A stretch of 64,000 bases of DNA from Anniella stebbinsi (GCA_029215795.1 JARDYH010000004.1:110380001-110444000), one strand, 5' to 3'; shown: positions 45,110-55,990, numbered from the stretch's first letter. The notes: generated by a model not told the origin, from the letters alone. Numbers and translations are program-made.

Positions 45110-46735
45110 ACAACATCCCTTTACACTTGCTTATACTGAACTGCCATTTTAAAAGCATTTAGAGCTTTTGCTGTGCCCTTTTGTTTTAACCACCCTAAAT
45201 AATTTGGTATCCTCAGCAAATATTACAACTCATTGTTTACCCATAACTCCAGATTATTCATGAAAAAGTTAAAAAAGCACCAGTCCCGATCAGATCCTTG
45301 AGGGACCCCACTGTTTATTTCCCTCTCTGCTTCCTGTTCTTAAGCAGTTTCTGATCCATAAGAGGACCTTTCCTCTTATCCCATGACTGCTAAGTTTGCT
45401 CAGGTATCTTTGGTGAGGCACTTTTTCAAACAAAGCCTTTTGAAACTCTAAGTAAACAATGGCTACTGCATCACCTCTAACTATGCTTCTTGACACTCTC
45501 AAAAGACGCTAAAAGGCTAGTGAGACAGGACTTACCTTTCCAGAAACCATGTTGAACCTTCACCAGCAAGACTTGTCCTTCTATATGTTTGATAATTTTA
45601 TCTTTAACACTGCTTTCCACCAATATACCCTGAAAAGTTAAGGTAACCAGCCTGTAATTTCCTGGATCCCTACCCTGTATTTTTAATAGCATTACATTGG
45701 GCACTTTCCAATCCTCTTTTATGGAGGCCAATCTTAGGGACATGTTCGATATTTTTCTTAGAAGATCAGCAATTTCACATTTGAGTTCTTTAAGAACCCT
45801 CAGATATATATGATTTGGACCTAGATATTTGTTTATCAATTTGTCACTTAGGTCTAGAATTTCATCTTTTGTTGCTGCTATTTGCTTCTGTTTCCCAGGA
45901 TTCCTTCCTGAAAATGTCAGTTCAGGGACAGGTATCTGTCCTACATCTTCTGCAGTGAAGACAGCCATAAAGAATTCATTCAGCTTCTCTGCAATCTCAT
46001 TATCCTCCTTTAGTTCTCTTGTCATGCAATGGTCCAGCTACTTTTCTAGCCAGTTTCTTGCTTCTGAAATATTTTTTGTTGTTTGTTGGTTGGTTCTAAT
46101 TGTTGTTGGCCTTTAGTCTTTACGTGATATGTTCTTCAATATATATTTTCATTCCTTATTGTCTATTTTCATTTCTTTTGTGTAGGTTTATGTTCCTTGC
46201 TTGTTTGGGTAAGAAGGTTGTTTTGAAAGAAACCTTCTTTTTTCTAATAGCTTCCTTGACACTGCTTGTTAACTATGCTGATGACGTCTTGGACTTGGGC
46301 GTACCTTTCCTGACCTGCAGTATACACTCAAGCTGAATGTCTATTATTATTGTGTTGAGTAACACCCAAGCAGTCTGGAGAGATTTAACCCTCTTAACCA
46401 ATCCTCTCATTTAACCTTCTTGCTAGTCCCTTCATTTCCAAGAAGTTTCCTCTTTTGAAGTGAAATGTGACTATGTTGGCCTTCCTTGGCAATTCCCCCC
46501 ACCCCACATCTCAAGAGAGAGAGAGAGAGAGAGAGGGAGGGAGGGAGAGAGATAGCACCATGGTCACGGTTTCCAATTGGATCAACAACACATACATAAG
46601 TGGCACACCATGCTGTGTCCTGAATAACATTTAGAATTAAGTCCAGGGTTGCCTCCCATCTAGTTGAGTCCTGGTTGGTGACCAATTGCTCTTTGGAGAA
46701 CAGTCATTTAGGGTATCTAGAAATTTTACTTTTTT
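45110..46735 (-). pseudogene. Decayed CR1-type LINE: endonuclease end and reverse transcriptase
   Basis: Minus strand, from about 46685 down: TRWEATLDLILN and GNRDHG (end of an AP-type endonuclease, where SDH is usual); VTFHFKRGNF; then an open segment at 45477-46025 with WKVPNVMLL, DPGNYRLVTL and QHGFWKGKSCLTSLL, all CR1-type reverse transcriptase landmarks. The next segment (45290-45502) has VYLEFQKALFEKVPHQRYLSKL, and in another frame SGVPQGS at about 45286-45306. The catalytic box reads FAEDTKLF (45197-45220), with E in place of the first catalytic D of FADD. Stops and frameshifts between segments show it is dead. The first part of the endonuclease and all of ORF1 are absent. Confidence 0.85.
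46514..46552. repeat. (GA)n-rich microsatellite
   Basis: GA and GGGA units grown inside the CR1 remnant, near the endonuclease end. Confidence 0.85.
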
Positions 46736-46756
46736 GCCGTCAGAACATTCATTCCT

Positions 46757-46870
46757 TTCATTTATTTATTACATTTCTATACTGCGCAGTAGCCAAAGGT
46801 TAAAAACCTTAAAATGAAAATATTGTAACATAATATAAACCTGTTTACATTCAAATAAATAAACATACAC
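46757..46870 (-). mobile_element. LINE-like 3' end, family K
   Basis: CATTTATTTATTACATTTCT, ATACTGCGCAGTAGCCAAAGG and an A-rich tail region. Same layout as 59205-59340 and 62750-62880. Short. Confidence 0.5.
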
Positions 46871-48586
46871 ACAGAGAGAGACATGTATTTATATGAAATA
46901 TAGAAAGACTAACAACAGAGTATTTAAGAAAAATACGTCTTTTGAGTGAAACATTTTGGCTTCCACCCTTAACAGTAGCTGCGCTATTAAATGGATACCA
47001 GGGACTCCATCACACCTATTTTTCCCCCTGGTTTGCCTTCCCATTTTTACCTCCATTTCAGAAGCGCTGCAAGCACTTCTCCCTTTCACCATTGTAGCTA
47101 TACCGGTGAACTCTCTTTTTGGTCTCCCGCTGCTATTGCCCCTGCCCCACCCTGTCCCTTCTCCTTCCCCCTCCAGTTCATTGGTTATTGTCATTGATGG
47201 CAGCCTTTCCCCCCCCCCCCCCACTCATTGGAGCTCCTATTAGAATGTACAAAAATGCTTACATCTGTGTAATTTTAAAGATAAAGAGATGGAACTTGGC
47301 ATGATGTTAGGTCTCCAGGAGAGCTTTCGGCATGCTAAGGTTGAATCAGATTGGTTCATCTCTTGATTTTTAAAGATTTTTTTTAATTTCCCCCCCCCTT
47401 TAAAACCTTTTCCTGATAGTTCACAAGTGCGATCTCCCACCTGTTTGCATTTGTGAAGGATTGATTTTCCTTTACTTTGATTATGCGAAGCTGTGCATCT
47501 CCAGTTCATAAAATAGAGATCTGCTGGTTCTCTTACTCGAGTAAATCCCATTGTTTTCAACTGCATTTACATCCAAGTCATACTAAAATCTGTTGCAGGC
47601 TTACCTTTGAGTAAACCCCATTGTTCAGAAAGAGACTTACTTCTGAGTAAACAGAAGTAAGACCTCAGAAGTAAGCAGATGGTTGCAGAGCATTTCTTTC
47701 CAGTTTGCTGTTTTAGTCTTAAAAAAAGAGAAGCTTCTGAATGACCACACTATTAAAAGTCCGTTCTAGACCTGTTTACTCAGAAGTAAGTACTTAAGAG
47801 CTCTCAAGATCCCAAGTTTCATCTCTTTACCTTTAAAAATGAGGGAGCTGCAGGCAAGGAGAGTGGGGTTGGAGCAGTAAAAAGTCCATTCATTCTAATG
47901 TTTGACACAGAGCAGTGCTGGAGGAGGAGAAGCACCCTGCCCTCCCCTTTCGTCAACAAGACTCCATTCAAAGCACATGCCCCTAACAAAGGAAAAAGCA
48001 AGGGAACAGCACTAGGCGGAGGCTTAAGGGTGCATTGAAGTCGCTTCGGGAAAATAATCTAGACTTTCCCCGCACCAAAATAATATGCTAAACAGAGGAA
48101 AAGATATGAAATGGGTGCAGGACAGGGTCGACGTCATGTGAGTCCTGCCCTGCAAAACCAGATACTAGGCATGGTGAGAGTGCGTTAAGCCACTGGTGTG
48201 ATGGCGCTCCAGGAGTGGAAGTTTGGGGGAAAAAACAAAACTCACAATCTAATATTCACTCAAGGCAGAATAAGAGTCGAAATGGAATTTGGAGAACTTT
48301 GACAGACTCACACCATATATCAGGCTATGTGGACAATGATCTTTGAACCAGGCAAGGGGTCTTGCAGGGGGTCTATATGCCCATCACAAGCCCATCTCCC
48401 AGCTTTTCTGCCAGGTTCAGGACAGGCCTGACTCTTCCTGAGTCCCTGTTCTTGGAGTCTTCTGACATTTGGACCTACCTGTGTCTCTGTCACTCTTTTC
48501 CTTAGCTTACTATGCTTCATTCTCCATTACAAATGGAGCCTCAGCATATTAGTGATCCTGTATTCGCCTGTCACATTCAGAAGAAA
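46871..48586. other. Non-coding DNA with small dispersed repeats
   Basis: Around 47600-47670 and 47775-47800 there are several facing copies of TTACTTCTGAGTAAAC and TACTCAGAAGTAAG. These match the arms of a common short squamate MITE (TACTCAGAAGTAAGTCCCA), also seen near 59005. C runs at about 47209-47222. The opposed ORFs at 46889-47243 come from GGA/TCC-rich sequence and are not called. Confidence 0.45.
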
Positions 48587-48906
48587 TAGGCTGACCATAT
48601 GAAAAGGAGGACAGGGATCATGTAACTTTAACAGTTGTAGAGAAAAGGGAATTTCAGCCGGTGTCATTTGTATGCAATTAGTTCCTGGTGAAATTCCCTC
48701 TTCATCACAACAGTTAAAGTTGCAGAGGCCCTGCCTTCTTTTGTATATGGTCACTGTAGTATAGTGCCTGCAACTTTAACTATTGTGATGAAGACGGAAT
48801 TTCACCAGGGACTAATTGCATACAAATGACACTGGCTGAAATTTCCTTTTCTCTACAACTGTTAAAGTTACATGAGCCCTGTCCTCCTTTTCATATGGTC
48901 AGCCTA
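48587..48906. mobile_element. Foldback hAT-type MITE, family A copy 9
   Basis: Exactly 320 bp, both ends of the CATATGAAAAGGAGGACAGGG type. Flanks AGAAGAAA (48579-48586) and AGAAGGAA (48907-48914) differ at one base. The centre orientation is that of copies 1 and 2. Confidence 0.92.
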
Positions 48907-49139
48907 AGAAGGAACATCTTGGTCGCCAATAGAGCTGGGCCAAAACTACTGATGTACTTCAGTACTTGTTTTCTTTTTCTTTTATGTTTTGATGGTATGA
49001 TGACAGCTGCCATAAATTTAGGGACTTAGTTGTCGCTGCTTTTATATATCGTCACAAAAACTGCTGATTTTGCAAGCAAGCAAGGGGCACAGGGAGCACG
49101 GGCCTTGTTTTCAAGGATGTTCACAAACCCGGGAGGACC

Positions 49140-49282
49140 CCCTCTGTTTTAACTGTTCATATTGTATGACTTTCTTTTAATTATTTGTAGCATGCATTAA
49201 TCTTTTAATTATTTGTAATCCACCCAGAGAACATTTGTTATTGGCCATGCCCCCAAGGATATATATATATATATATATATAT
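49140..49282 (+). mobile_element. LINE-like 3' tail with (AT)n
   Basis: GTTTTAACTGTTCATATTG, TTTTAATTATTTGTA (twice), CACCCAGAGAACATTTG, then an (AT)n tract (49259-49282). A LINE-type 3' UTR layout. Non-coding. Confidence 0.4.
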
Positions 49283-49846
49283 GCCAGCAGCTATGTGAAT
49301 CCATATCAACAAATTCATTCTAGCAGTTCTCATCTCCTCTAGGAGCAGGCTTTTAGTATAGCCAGTAGGCCTTAATTCCCCATTCAAAACCAATCCACCC
49401 CAAAATACTTTGTATCACAAGAGGGAACACAGTGCCAGATTTAGGGAATAAGCCAAGTAAGCCATAGGCTTAGGGCCTCATATTACGAGGGGCCTCTAAA
49501 TGGGCTGGAGATAACTAAGATGTAAGATAATTGAGATGAAATCGCTTTGGCTTAAATATGTTGGAAGGTCTAGTGTGTCTTACAGCAGAGTTGCTTTATA
49601 TAGATAAAGCATGGCAACACAGCATTTAGTATTGGAGTCATTAAGCACAAATTAGAGCCAGTTTGGAAGACGTTCAACTCAATTTACTTTATTAGTACTT
49701 TTATACCCATCTTCAGGGAAGGCTATCTAACACCGTTTAGCTACAAATACTTCCTAACGCTGGGTGGTACCCTTTCATTACCCTTCCTATTATAATGCAA
49801 TGAACCTTTTTCTCATTATTTTTATGGTATAAGGCTTCTGAATGTT

Positions 49847-49990
49847 GATACATTGGTGTAATTATACCATTAGAAGTAAGGAATTGCACCAGAATTTTCA
49901 TAAAAAGGATACATTGGTGTAATTATACCATTAGAAGTAAGAAATTATACCATTAGAAGTAAGGAATTGCACCAGAACTTTCATAAAAAT
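49847..49990. repeat. Nested tandem duplication
   Basis: A unit of about 61 bp (GATACATTGGTGTAATTATA, ACCATTAGAAGTAAGGAATT, GCACCAGAATTTTCATAAAA) at 49847-49907 is followed directly by a second copy from 49908. In the second copy a further 22-bp piece around TTATACCATTAGAAGTAAG is repeated, so two rounds of duplication are visible. Confidence 0.85.
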
Positions 49991-50092
49991 TGGATTCATC
50001 TGGAACTTGTAGATGAATTTTCTTTAAGAAGCCAGCCACATAGACTTGAATAAAAGATGTAGAAGACATTGTCTTTTTTCATTATGATGATG

Positions 50093-50114
50093 ATTATTAT
50101 TATTATTATTATTT
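50093..50114. repeat. (TTA)n microsatellite
   Basis: About seven TTA units after a short ATG run. Confidence 0.85.
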
Positions 50115-51271
50115 TGCAAGGCCAGTTTATATTCTTACTATACTATAATTTTGCCATTGTAACATGGATGGATTATCTGATAAGAGGAATTTCCTGTAAA
50201 ATGTTGGTTAATATTACATATTGTTCTATGCTGACTGACTTTCTCCAAGTCAGAACAGTTGACTTGCACTATCTGGAAGGCTGTTGTATAAATATAAAAA
50301 GATAGAGAGGAGAGGAGTACCATAATAATCCAAAACTGAAAAAAGGAGATAAATCCAATAAAGGCGTTGAGAAAAAGTCTACTGGGTTGTCCAATGCATT
50401 TGGATAAAACCTTTGTCAGGAACAACAACAGCAAGTTCTTCTGTGGCAAAACTGCACTTTGAAACAATTCATTAACATGTGTTGCATTAACAAAAAAAAC
50501 ATTGCAAGGATCTTTTAGCCACAAAAAAAGACATTAGGTTACTTAATACACTTTTTTCTGATACTTGTTTGAGTTCAAACTCCTATTTTTGCTTTTTGTT
50601 CCATAACTTTACCAGACTAGCAAAGAACAATGTTTGGGTAGCATTCACCCAAAGTTCAGCACTTGATTGTACATCCCACTGAACTTAACACATGTTTCAG
50701 TTGGACTTCACAGTACTGAACATTGTTTGGATTTCTCCTTTTGTTTTCTTAAATGAGCATACGCTTCATAAAGCAAATTTGGTCTTAACTTAAGTCCTTC
50801 TGGCTTGCACCATAGCAAATTTAGTTTAATTTGCATTGACTAAGAACACAGAAATTAATCAAATACATCTGAATTTTAAGTTAATGGAATCATAACAGTA
50901 TAAAGCAGGGAATTGATTGATTGATTGATTGATTGATTGATAAAAGCAAAGGATATATGACAGCAAACTCTGAGTATGGTATACAGTTAGCCAAATTAGC
51001 ACTTTTTACTGTCTTCTGACAATAGAATAATTGATGTGTAAGCTGAAAGACTACAGGGGCCATGCAATTAAGGGGTGAACTACAAAATGATCTTCCTGCA
51101 TTAATATGACTTCTTCATAAAAAGTTCTTCTCGCAGCCTACTCTGGTTTTCAACAGCCCAAAATTATGGCCTTGAACCAGAAAGAAAAAGTTATGCTTCC
51201 ATCATCATGACTAGCTCAGGATTGTCCCCTTGATTTCAATGGGAGTTAAGTATGTATTTTTCTGGATTTGA
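50115..51271. other. Non-coding DNA, no gene seen
   Basis: A (GATT)n run lies at 50913-50942. ORF 50138-50524 (minus) is AT-rich, hydrophobic and unrecognised. No other repeat assigned. Confidence 0.45.
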
Positions 51272-51279
51272 GACCTGCA

Positions 51280-51581
51280 TAGGGCGACCATATGAAAAGG
51301 AGGACAGGGCTCCTGTATCTTTAACAGTTGCAAAGGACAGGGAATTTCAGCAGGTGTCGTTCGTATGCATACAGAATTCCCTCTTCATCACAAAGCTGCA
51401 GGAGCCCTGTCCTCTTGACCATGTACAAAAGAGGGCAGGGCTCCTAGAGCTTTAACTTTGTGATGATAAGGAAATTTCACCAGGTTCTGCATATATACAA
51501 ATGACACCTGCTGAAATTCCATTTTCTATGAAACTGTTAAAGATACAGGAACCCTGTCCTCCTTTTCATATGGTCAGCCTA
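51280..51581. mobile_element. Foldback hAT-type MITE, family A copy 10 (second subfamily)
   Basis: 302 bp, perfect 8-bp duplication GACCTGCA (51272-51279 and 51582-51589). Starts TAGGGCGACCATATGAAAAG. Both inner CACAA(C)AGTTAAAG blocks are shortened by a few bases. A short GACCATGTAC motif marks the centre. Confidence 0.9.
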
Positions 51582-51780
51582 GACCTGCAGGTTTAATGGA
51601 TCTGAAAGAAATAGGCTACAATCCTCTTTGACCACAGGGTGGTGTGTGGCATGGCTTCACAGCTCCAATATAACTAAAGCTGGATGAATCCCACCCACCC
51701 AGAGTTTGTAGCACCATTTGCTGCCATGGGATGATATATTGGTGACTTTCAGAAGTTGGGATGATTTTTTCCAATGTGGA

Positions 51781-51983
51781 CAAAGCTCCATCAAGTTAGC
51801 AGTAGCCATTTTAAATTTTTGAGAAGGCTTCATTGTAAGGGGCATTTATGGAGAGAAGTTGGTGGTTGCTACAAAAGAGCAGCTGCTAATGAGGACTGCC
51901 ATTTTTTCTGGCAGTCTCCTTCTCCAGTCCAAATGCCTTCTTGGAAATTTAAAATCTGTCAGCCTGATGGAGCTTTGAAAAGC
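51781..51983. repeat. Inverted repeat, probable MITE
   Basis: CAAAGCTCCATCAAGTTAGC and GCCATTTTAAATTTTTGAGAAGGC at the left face GCCTTCTTGGAAATTTAAAAT and GCCTGATGGAGCTTTG at the right. Arms are about 50 bp with mismatches. A smaller hairpin, GACTGCCATTTTTTCTGGCAGTC, is near the centre. Confidence 0.75.
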
Positions 51984-52388
51984 TTCAGTACCCCACCCCC
52001 ATTCCTGGAAAAGCATGTCCCCCAACCCATGGAAATGTGAAAGAGAGGAGAGGTGTTTTTTTCTCTTTCTTTTTTTTATGTGCACAATCTAGGCCAAGTT
52101 TTTAATATTCCAAAACCACTGAAAATAGACTTTCACTAGCCCACCCAGGAAATGCATAATGAGAGCAACTAGAGACAGCTTTTATTCTCAATACCCTCAA
52201 ACTACAATTCCCAGGATTCTTTGGTGGAATCCACAGCAGTTAACCAGCGTACATTCATATATATTTATTGGGTAGCCCAAAATACAGTTTCCTAAGATCC
52301 CTAGACACTGGCTTTATCACTCAATAGTTAAGGAAAGAATGACTTAAGAATAGGGTGGAGGTGAAACTACTAATCTTATTTTGTGTCA

Positions 52389-52956
52389 GGGGGAACCTAC
52401 ACAGTCCTTTGGAACATTTTAAATTGTATTTTAAAATGTTCCAAATAGGTGCGTTCTAAAACATCTTAGGCCACATTACTGAGTACTCACATTACAGGAG
52501 AACAGTCTTCTGTCTTTAAAGCAGTGTGTGCAGTCACACACTGTTCTGCCCTGTCTCTTCCTCTTTCGTTTTTCAATGAGTTTAGGGCAAGGCATTGTGG
52601 GGGTTGTAGTTCAGTTACACACTTCCTTCTTAGTTCCTCTGTCATTCCCTAGCGAGTATAGGGCTAAGAATTGTGGGTGTTGTAGTTCACTGGTCCACTT
52701 CCTCTTTCTTCCCCACCAATCAACTGCTAAGCATTTGGGCACCAGTAAAGGAAGCACTGCCCCCATGAATCACAAACGGTAAGGAAGGACACATTATTTT
52801 ACTTAAAACGATTTATTAAAAGTGAAACCGTTGTATATAACTGAAGTGAGTTTTAAAAAACCTCAGATATACAATGTTATAGGGAGTGCGTCATGTGGCC
52901 CAAAGAGTTTTCATAACCCTTATAAAACGTCAAAAACCTTGTGTGTAGATCCACCC
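52389..52956. mobile_element. Foldback MITE, family B copy 3
   Basis: About 568 bp. GGGGGAACCTACACAGTCC at the left, GTGTGTAGATCCACCC at the right. Nearly the same as copy 2 over long stretches. The interior has two successive units of the type AAGGCATTGTGGGGGTTGTAG and AAGAATTGTGGGTGTTGTAG, where copy 1 has one. Flanks do not show a clear TTA duplication. Confidence 0.8.
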
Positions 52957-54954
52957 TTAGTTTTCATGAGTGTCAGAAAGCATCTCCATTTCTGGTAACT
53001 TTTTTAGGCACTTATTATGAACATGTAAATATTGTTTCAATGCTGTTATTTTCAGTATTGTTTTCCTTTTTCTTTGCCCTCTACTGTCTCTACCTCATTT
53101 GTTCGCACTGCTGTTTGTTCCTACTGGTGGTAGAAACTCATGTGATTTTGGGGACATCATGATACTACCTGATACGATGATGTCACAACTGCTCATAAAC
53201 AAAATCATGTGTATTGCCCCAGACATTTAGATTCAATGGCAGTGTGAGCAAGTGACGTCAGAGTGAGTACAAAGAATTACAAAGAAAATGAGATGAAGCA
53301 ACAAAAACCAGAGGAACAAAAGGCCTCCCAAAGTATCAGCACACGAAGAATGTTCTATGAGGTAAATTTTGTTGCTTTTATTTCAGTTATTTGTTCAGCT
53401 ATGTCAAATGTGTTACTTTGGAAAGGAATGTTGAAATCCAGGAATATTCAGCACCATTCTAGTTTAGTGCGTTTCTGAATTACTTCAGGATACACCATTA
53501 TGATATTTGGAGGCTTCAGACTTTAGAATTCAGTAATTCTTTTTTATTAGAGAATTGGCTATTGCTGTTGGTTATTTGGTTATGTCATCAAATCAGGAAG
53601 CAGTATTCCTGATTACTTGTGATATAGGGGTTACAATATCTATCAAACTGGGCAGCCTGCAATTGTGAGGTAATCCGTTTACAGCCAATATTGGTTGCAA
53701 GGGCAATGTTAAGTTGAGGCCAGCAGAAACCTCAGTAATTTTTGATGACTGAATATTTTGGGGTGGGTGGGGTTCAAACAAAACCCAAACGTATCTTTTT
53801 CTAGCATTTTCAAAGTCTTATTTTGAAGGGGAAAAAAAGATGAGGCAATACTTGTCTTTCAGTACTGTGTGCTGAGCAGAGTTTTGATTCCTGTCTATAA
53901 ACACTTATGTGAAAAAGGGCTTAAAAAAAAGAAAAGATAGAAAAATCATAGTTAAACTTTTAGACATTTAAGTCCGCATATTAGCCTATGTTTGCAGCTT
54001 TGTGTCTTTTATTATAGCTTTCTTCCCTCTTGTACTCAAAGATGAAGGAAAACATAATAGGCGCCTTCTTCAGGAAACAGATATAATCTTCAAATGTTCC
54101 CTTAAAGACAGATTAATGAATGGATTCTTGTTTTAATTCCACCTACATTTCATTGAACTATATTGCTTTGTAACAAAACAAAATGGGGGGAAAAAAACTA
54201 CTGTAAACAAGCAAGTCAGGCATGGGATTCAGGCATGGATCTGTATCCTTTGCAGTTAATTTAGCAATTACCACACAATATGTCTGTTTCCACTTTGCAT
54301 ACCTGTTTGTAGTAAGTTGGCAAGCGTTTTATGGGGTGTTCAGTTTTCATTCAGCCAGAACATTTAACTCTCAAAGTTGAAGTAAAACTTGGCTTAGCAT
54401 AGACCTTGCGTCTGAGCTAGGGTCATAATCAATGTCTATTATCTCCCACATTCAGAGCCAGGTCTACAACTTGTGTGAATCATTACAACTGTGGAATAAA
54501 ACACAGGAAATAATACCATGAAAGAGGTATGTGGAATGTGGATTGTGCCCCAACAATTATCAGTACACTTCAATACCTCTATAAAGCAGTAGTGTAGTTC
54601 TAACCCAGGTCTCTCCTCACAACATCAAGCCCACTTCCAGTGCAAATTTCCCTATTCATGGAAGAAAATGGAAAGAACATGCCCCGAAAAGCACATATTT
54701 TGAATTGGAAGGATCAATTATGAATTGGAAGGGCCATCATGTCTTGACAAATTTCCAGGAATTCCTGTGGAGTTCACGGCTCTCATATTTAACATCTAGC
54801 CTCCTAGTTGGCTCGTAGTATCTCCAAGTTGATCAATTGGAAAGAGCAAAACCCAGCCCAACCTCTGTAGGAACATCAGAATCTATCCACCTTCTGCACA
54901 CACACACACCATGGGATGTCCAAGAGAGAGGGAAAGGGAAGCTCAGTAAGGTAA
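52957..54954. other. Non-coding DNA, few repeats
   Basis: A small inverted pair CATGTGATTTTG and CAAAATCATGTG bounds 53138-53210. At 54455-54605 a block with AGAGGTATGTGGAATG, CCCCAACAATTATCAGTAC and CTTCAATACCTCTATAAAGCAG is a diverged relative of family F (18103). The remainder is unassigned, without exon-like ORFs. Confidence 0.45.
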
Positions 54955-54956
54955 GC

Positions 54957-55089
54957 AGGGCTGGGAATATTGTAGCCCTCCAATATGGTCAGATTACAAC
55001 TCCCATCCCCTGACCATAGGCTATGCTGGCTAGTAATAATGGGTGTTGGAGTCCAACAACACCTGGAGAGTCACAGGCTTTCCATCACT
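54957..55089. mobile_element. Short hAT-type MITE, family H copy 5
   Basis: CTGGGAATATTGTAGCCCTCC and ATTACAACTCCCATCCCC at the left, GGAGTCCAACAACACCTGG and CACAGGCTTTCC at the right. The GAA microsatellite starts directly after it. Confidence 0.65.
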
Positions 55090-55092
55090 GCA

Positions 55093-55150
55093 GAAGAAGA
55101 AGAAGAAGAAGAAGAAGAAGAAGAAGAAGAAGAAGAAGAAGAAGAAGAAG
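55093..55150. repeat. (GAA)n microsatellite
   Basis: About nineteen uninterrupted GAA units, a pure purine strand able to form triplex DNA. It gives rise to poly-Glu and poly-Ser frames that are not genes. Confidence 0.95.
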
Positions 55151-55165
55151 ATATGACACTAACAT

Positions 55166-55794
55166 AGGGTGACCAGGTTTTGGAAAGCAAAATCCTGGTC
55201 CAAAATGGCCACCCCACTAAAGCAGACCCCCCCAACATAAAATAAAAAAATTCAAAGGCCGCCCGCCATGTGGCCAACAAGCAGACACCCCCACCACCTG
55301 AAACAACCACCCCACCAAGCCACCCACCCCCCAAAAAACCCAGCCTGGACCTACCAGGTCCTCCGCCGCCACCGCCGATCTCCTCCACCACCGTGTGACC
55401 CCCTGCAGCCCCCTCACCCTTCTTGCCCTGCTCCTGGGCTCCCTGGAGGTGCCTGAGCAGCAGCAGCAGCAGCAAGAGGAGGAAGAACCTGCTTTAAAAT
55501 GCCCGCGCTGCTCCCCGGCCTCGGCAGGAAACAAGTGCTCAGCGTTAGGGAGCATCAACAAATTCCTTGTCTGGTGGCTAAAGCAGTTAGCCATCCGACA
55601 AGGAATTGTTGACGCTCCCTAATGCTGAGCACTTGTTTCCTGCCGAGGCCTGTAAATGGGGAGCAGCGCGGGCATTTTAGGGCGGGAGGAGAGCTGATCC
55701 TTTCCCCGGTTTGCCCCCGCCACCTCCCTGTCGGCCCAGATCGCCCCAGTTTTACCGGTTAGGACCAGGAAAACCAGGGCGATCTGGTCACCCT
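55166..55794. mobile_element. Large hAT-like element with inner hairpin
   Basis: 629 bp. Left end AGGGTGACCAGGTTTTGG, right end CTGGTCACCCT. Perfect 8-bp duplication ACTAACAT (55158-55165 and 55795-55802). The interior is GC-rich and includes a long inverted repeat (55494-55680). The terminal AGGGTGACCA is shared with family A, so the same transposase may move both. ORFs on both strands (55071-55475, 55217-55594, 55395-55622) are low-complexity and I see no transposase domain. Confidence 0.88.
55494..55680. repeat. Long GC-rich hairpin inside the 55166 element
   Basis: Arms of about 85-90 bp: AAAATGCCCGCGCTGCTCCC and CCTCGGCAGGAAACAAGTGC, TCAGCGTTAGGGAGCATC and so on, matched by the reverse complement with a handful of mismatches and one short indel. 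The loop is only about five bases (GGCTAA-AGCAG-TTAGCC). Confidence 0.9.
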
Positions 55795-55965
55795 ACTAAC
55801 ATATGGATTGGCTCATTCAGTTTGTGTGTGCAGTGACATTGTGAAACATTTGCAAGTGATACAGTGAAATGGTTTGGTGCTGTATGAACATGTCTTTAAA
55901 GGCTTTTTTTTTTTTTTGCTCACACACAGTTCTACTTTGCCTGCTCATCCCCTCATTACTCCCTC

Positions 55966-55990
55966 CCTCCCTCCCTCCCTCCCTCCTCTT
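55966..55990. repeat. (CCCT)n run
   Basis: About six CCCT-type units following a T run at 55903-55917. Confidence 0.8.

Noticed and set aside
45290..46025. Endogenous retrovirus polymerase
   Set aside because: The motif set (DPGNYR, QHGF, SGVPQGS, FADD-type box followed by TKLF) is that of CR1-type LINEs, and no LTRs, protease or integrase were seen.
46889..47243. Facing frames of 95-111 residues near 47 kb
   Set aside because: Caused by CCT/AGG-rich sequence and a C homopolymer; both strands are open, with no recognisable domain.
55071..55594. Serine-, glycine- and cysteine-rich frames of 125-134 residues
   Set aside because: Translations of the GAA microsatellite and of GC-rich transposon sequence; low complexity.
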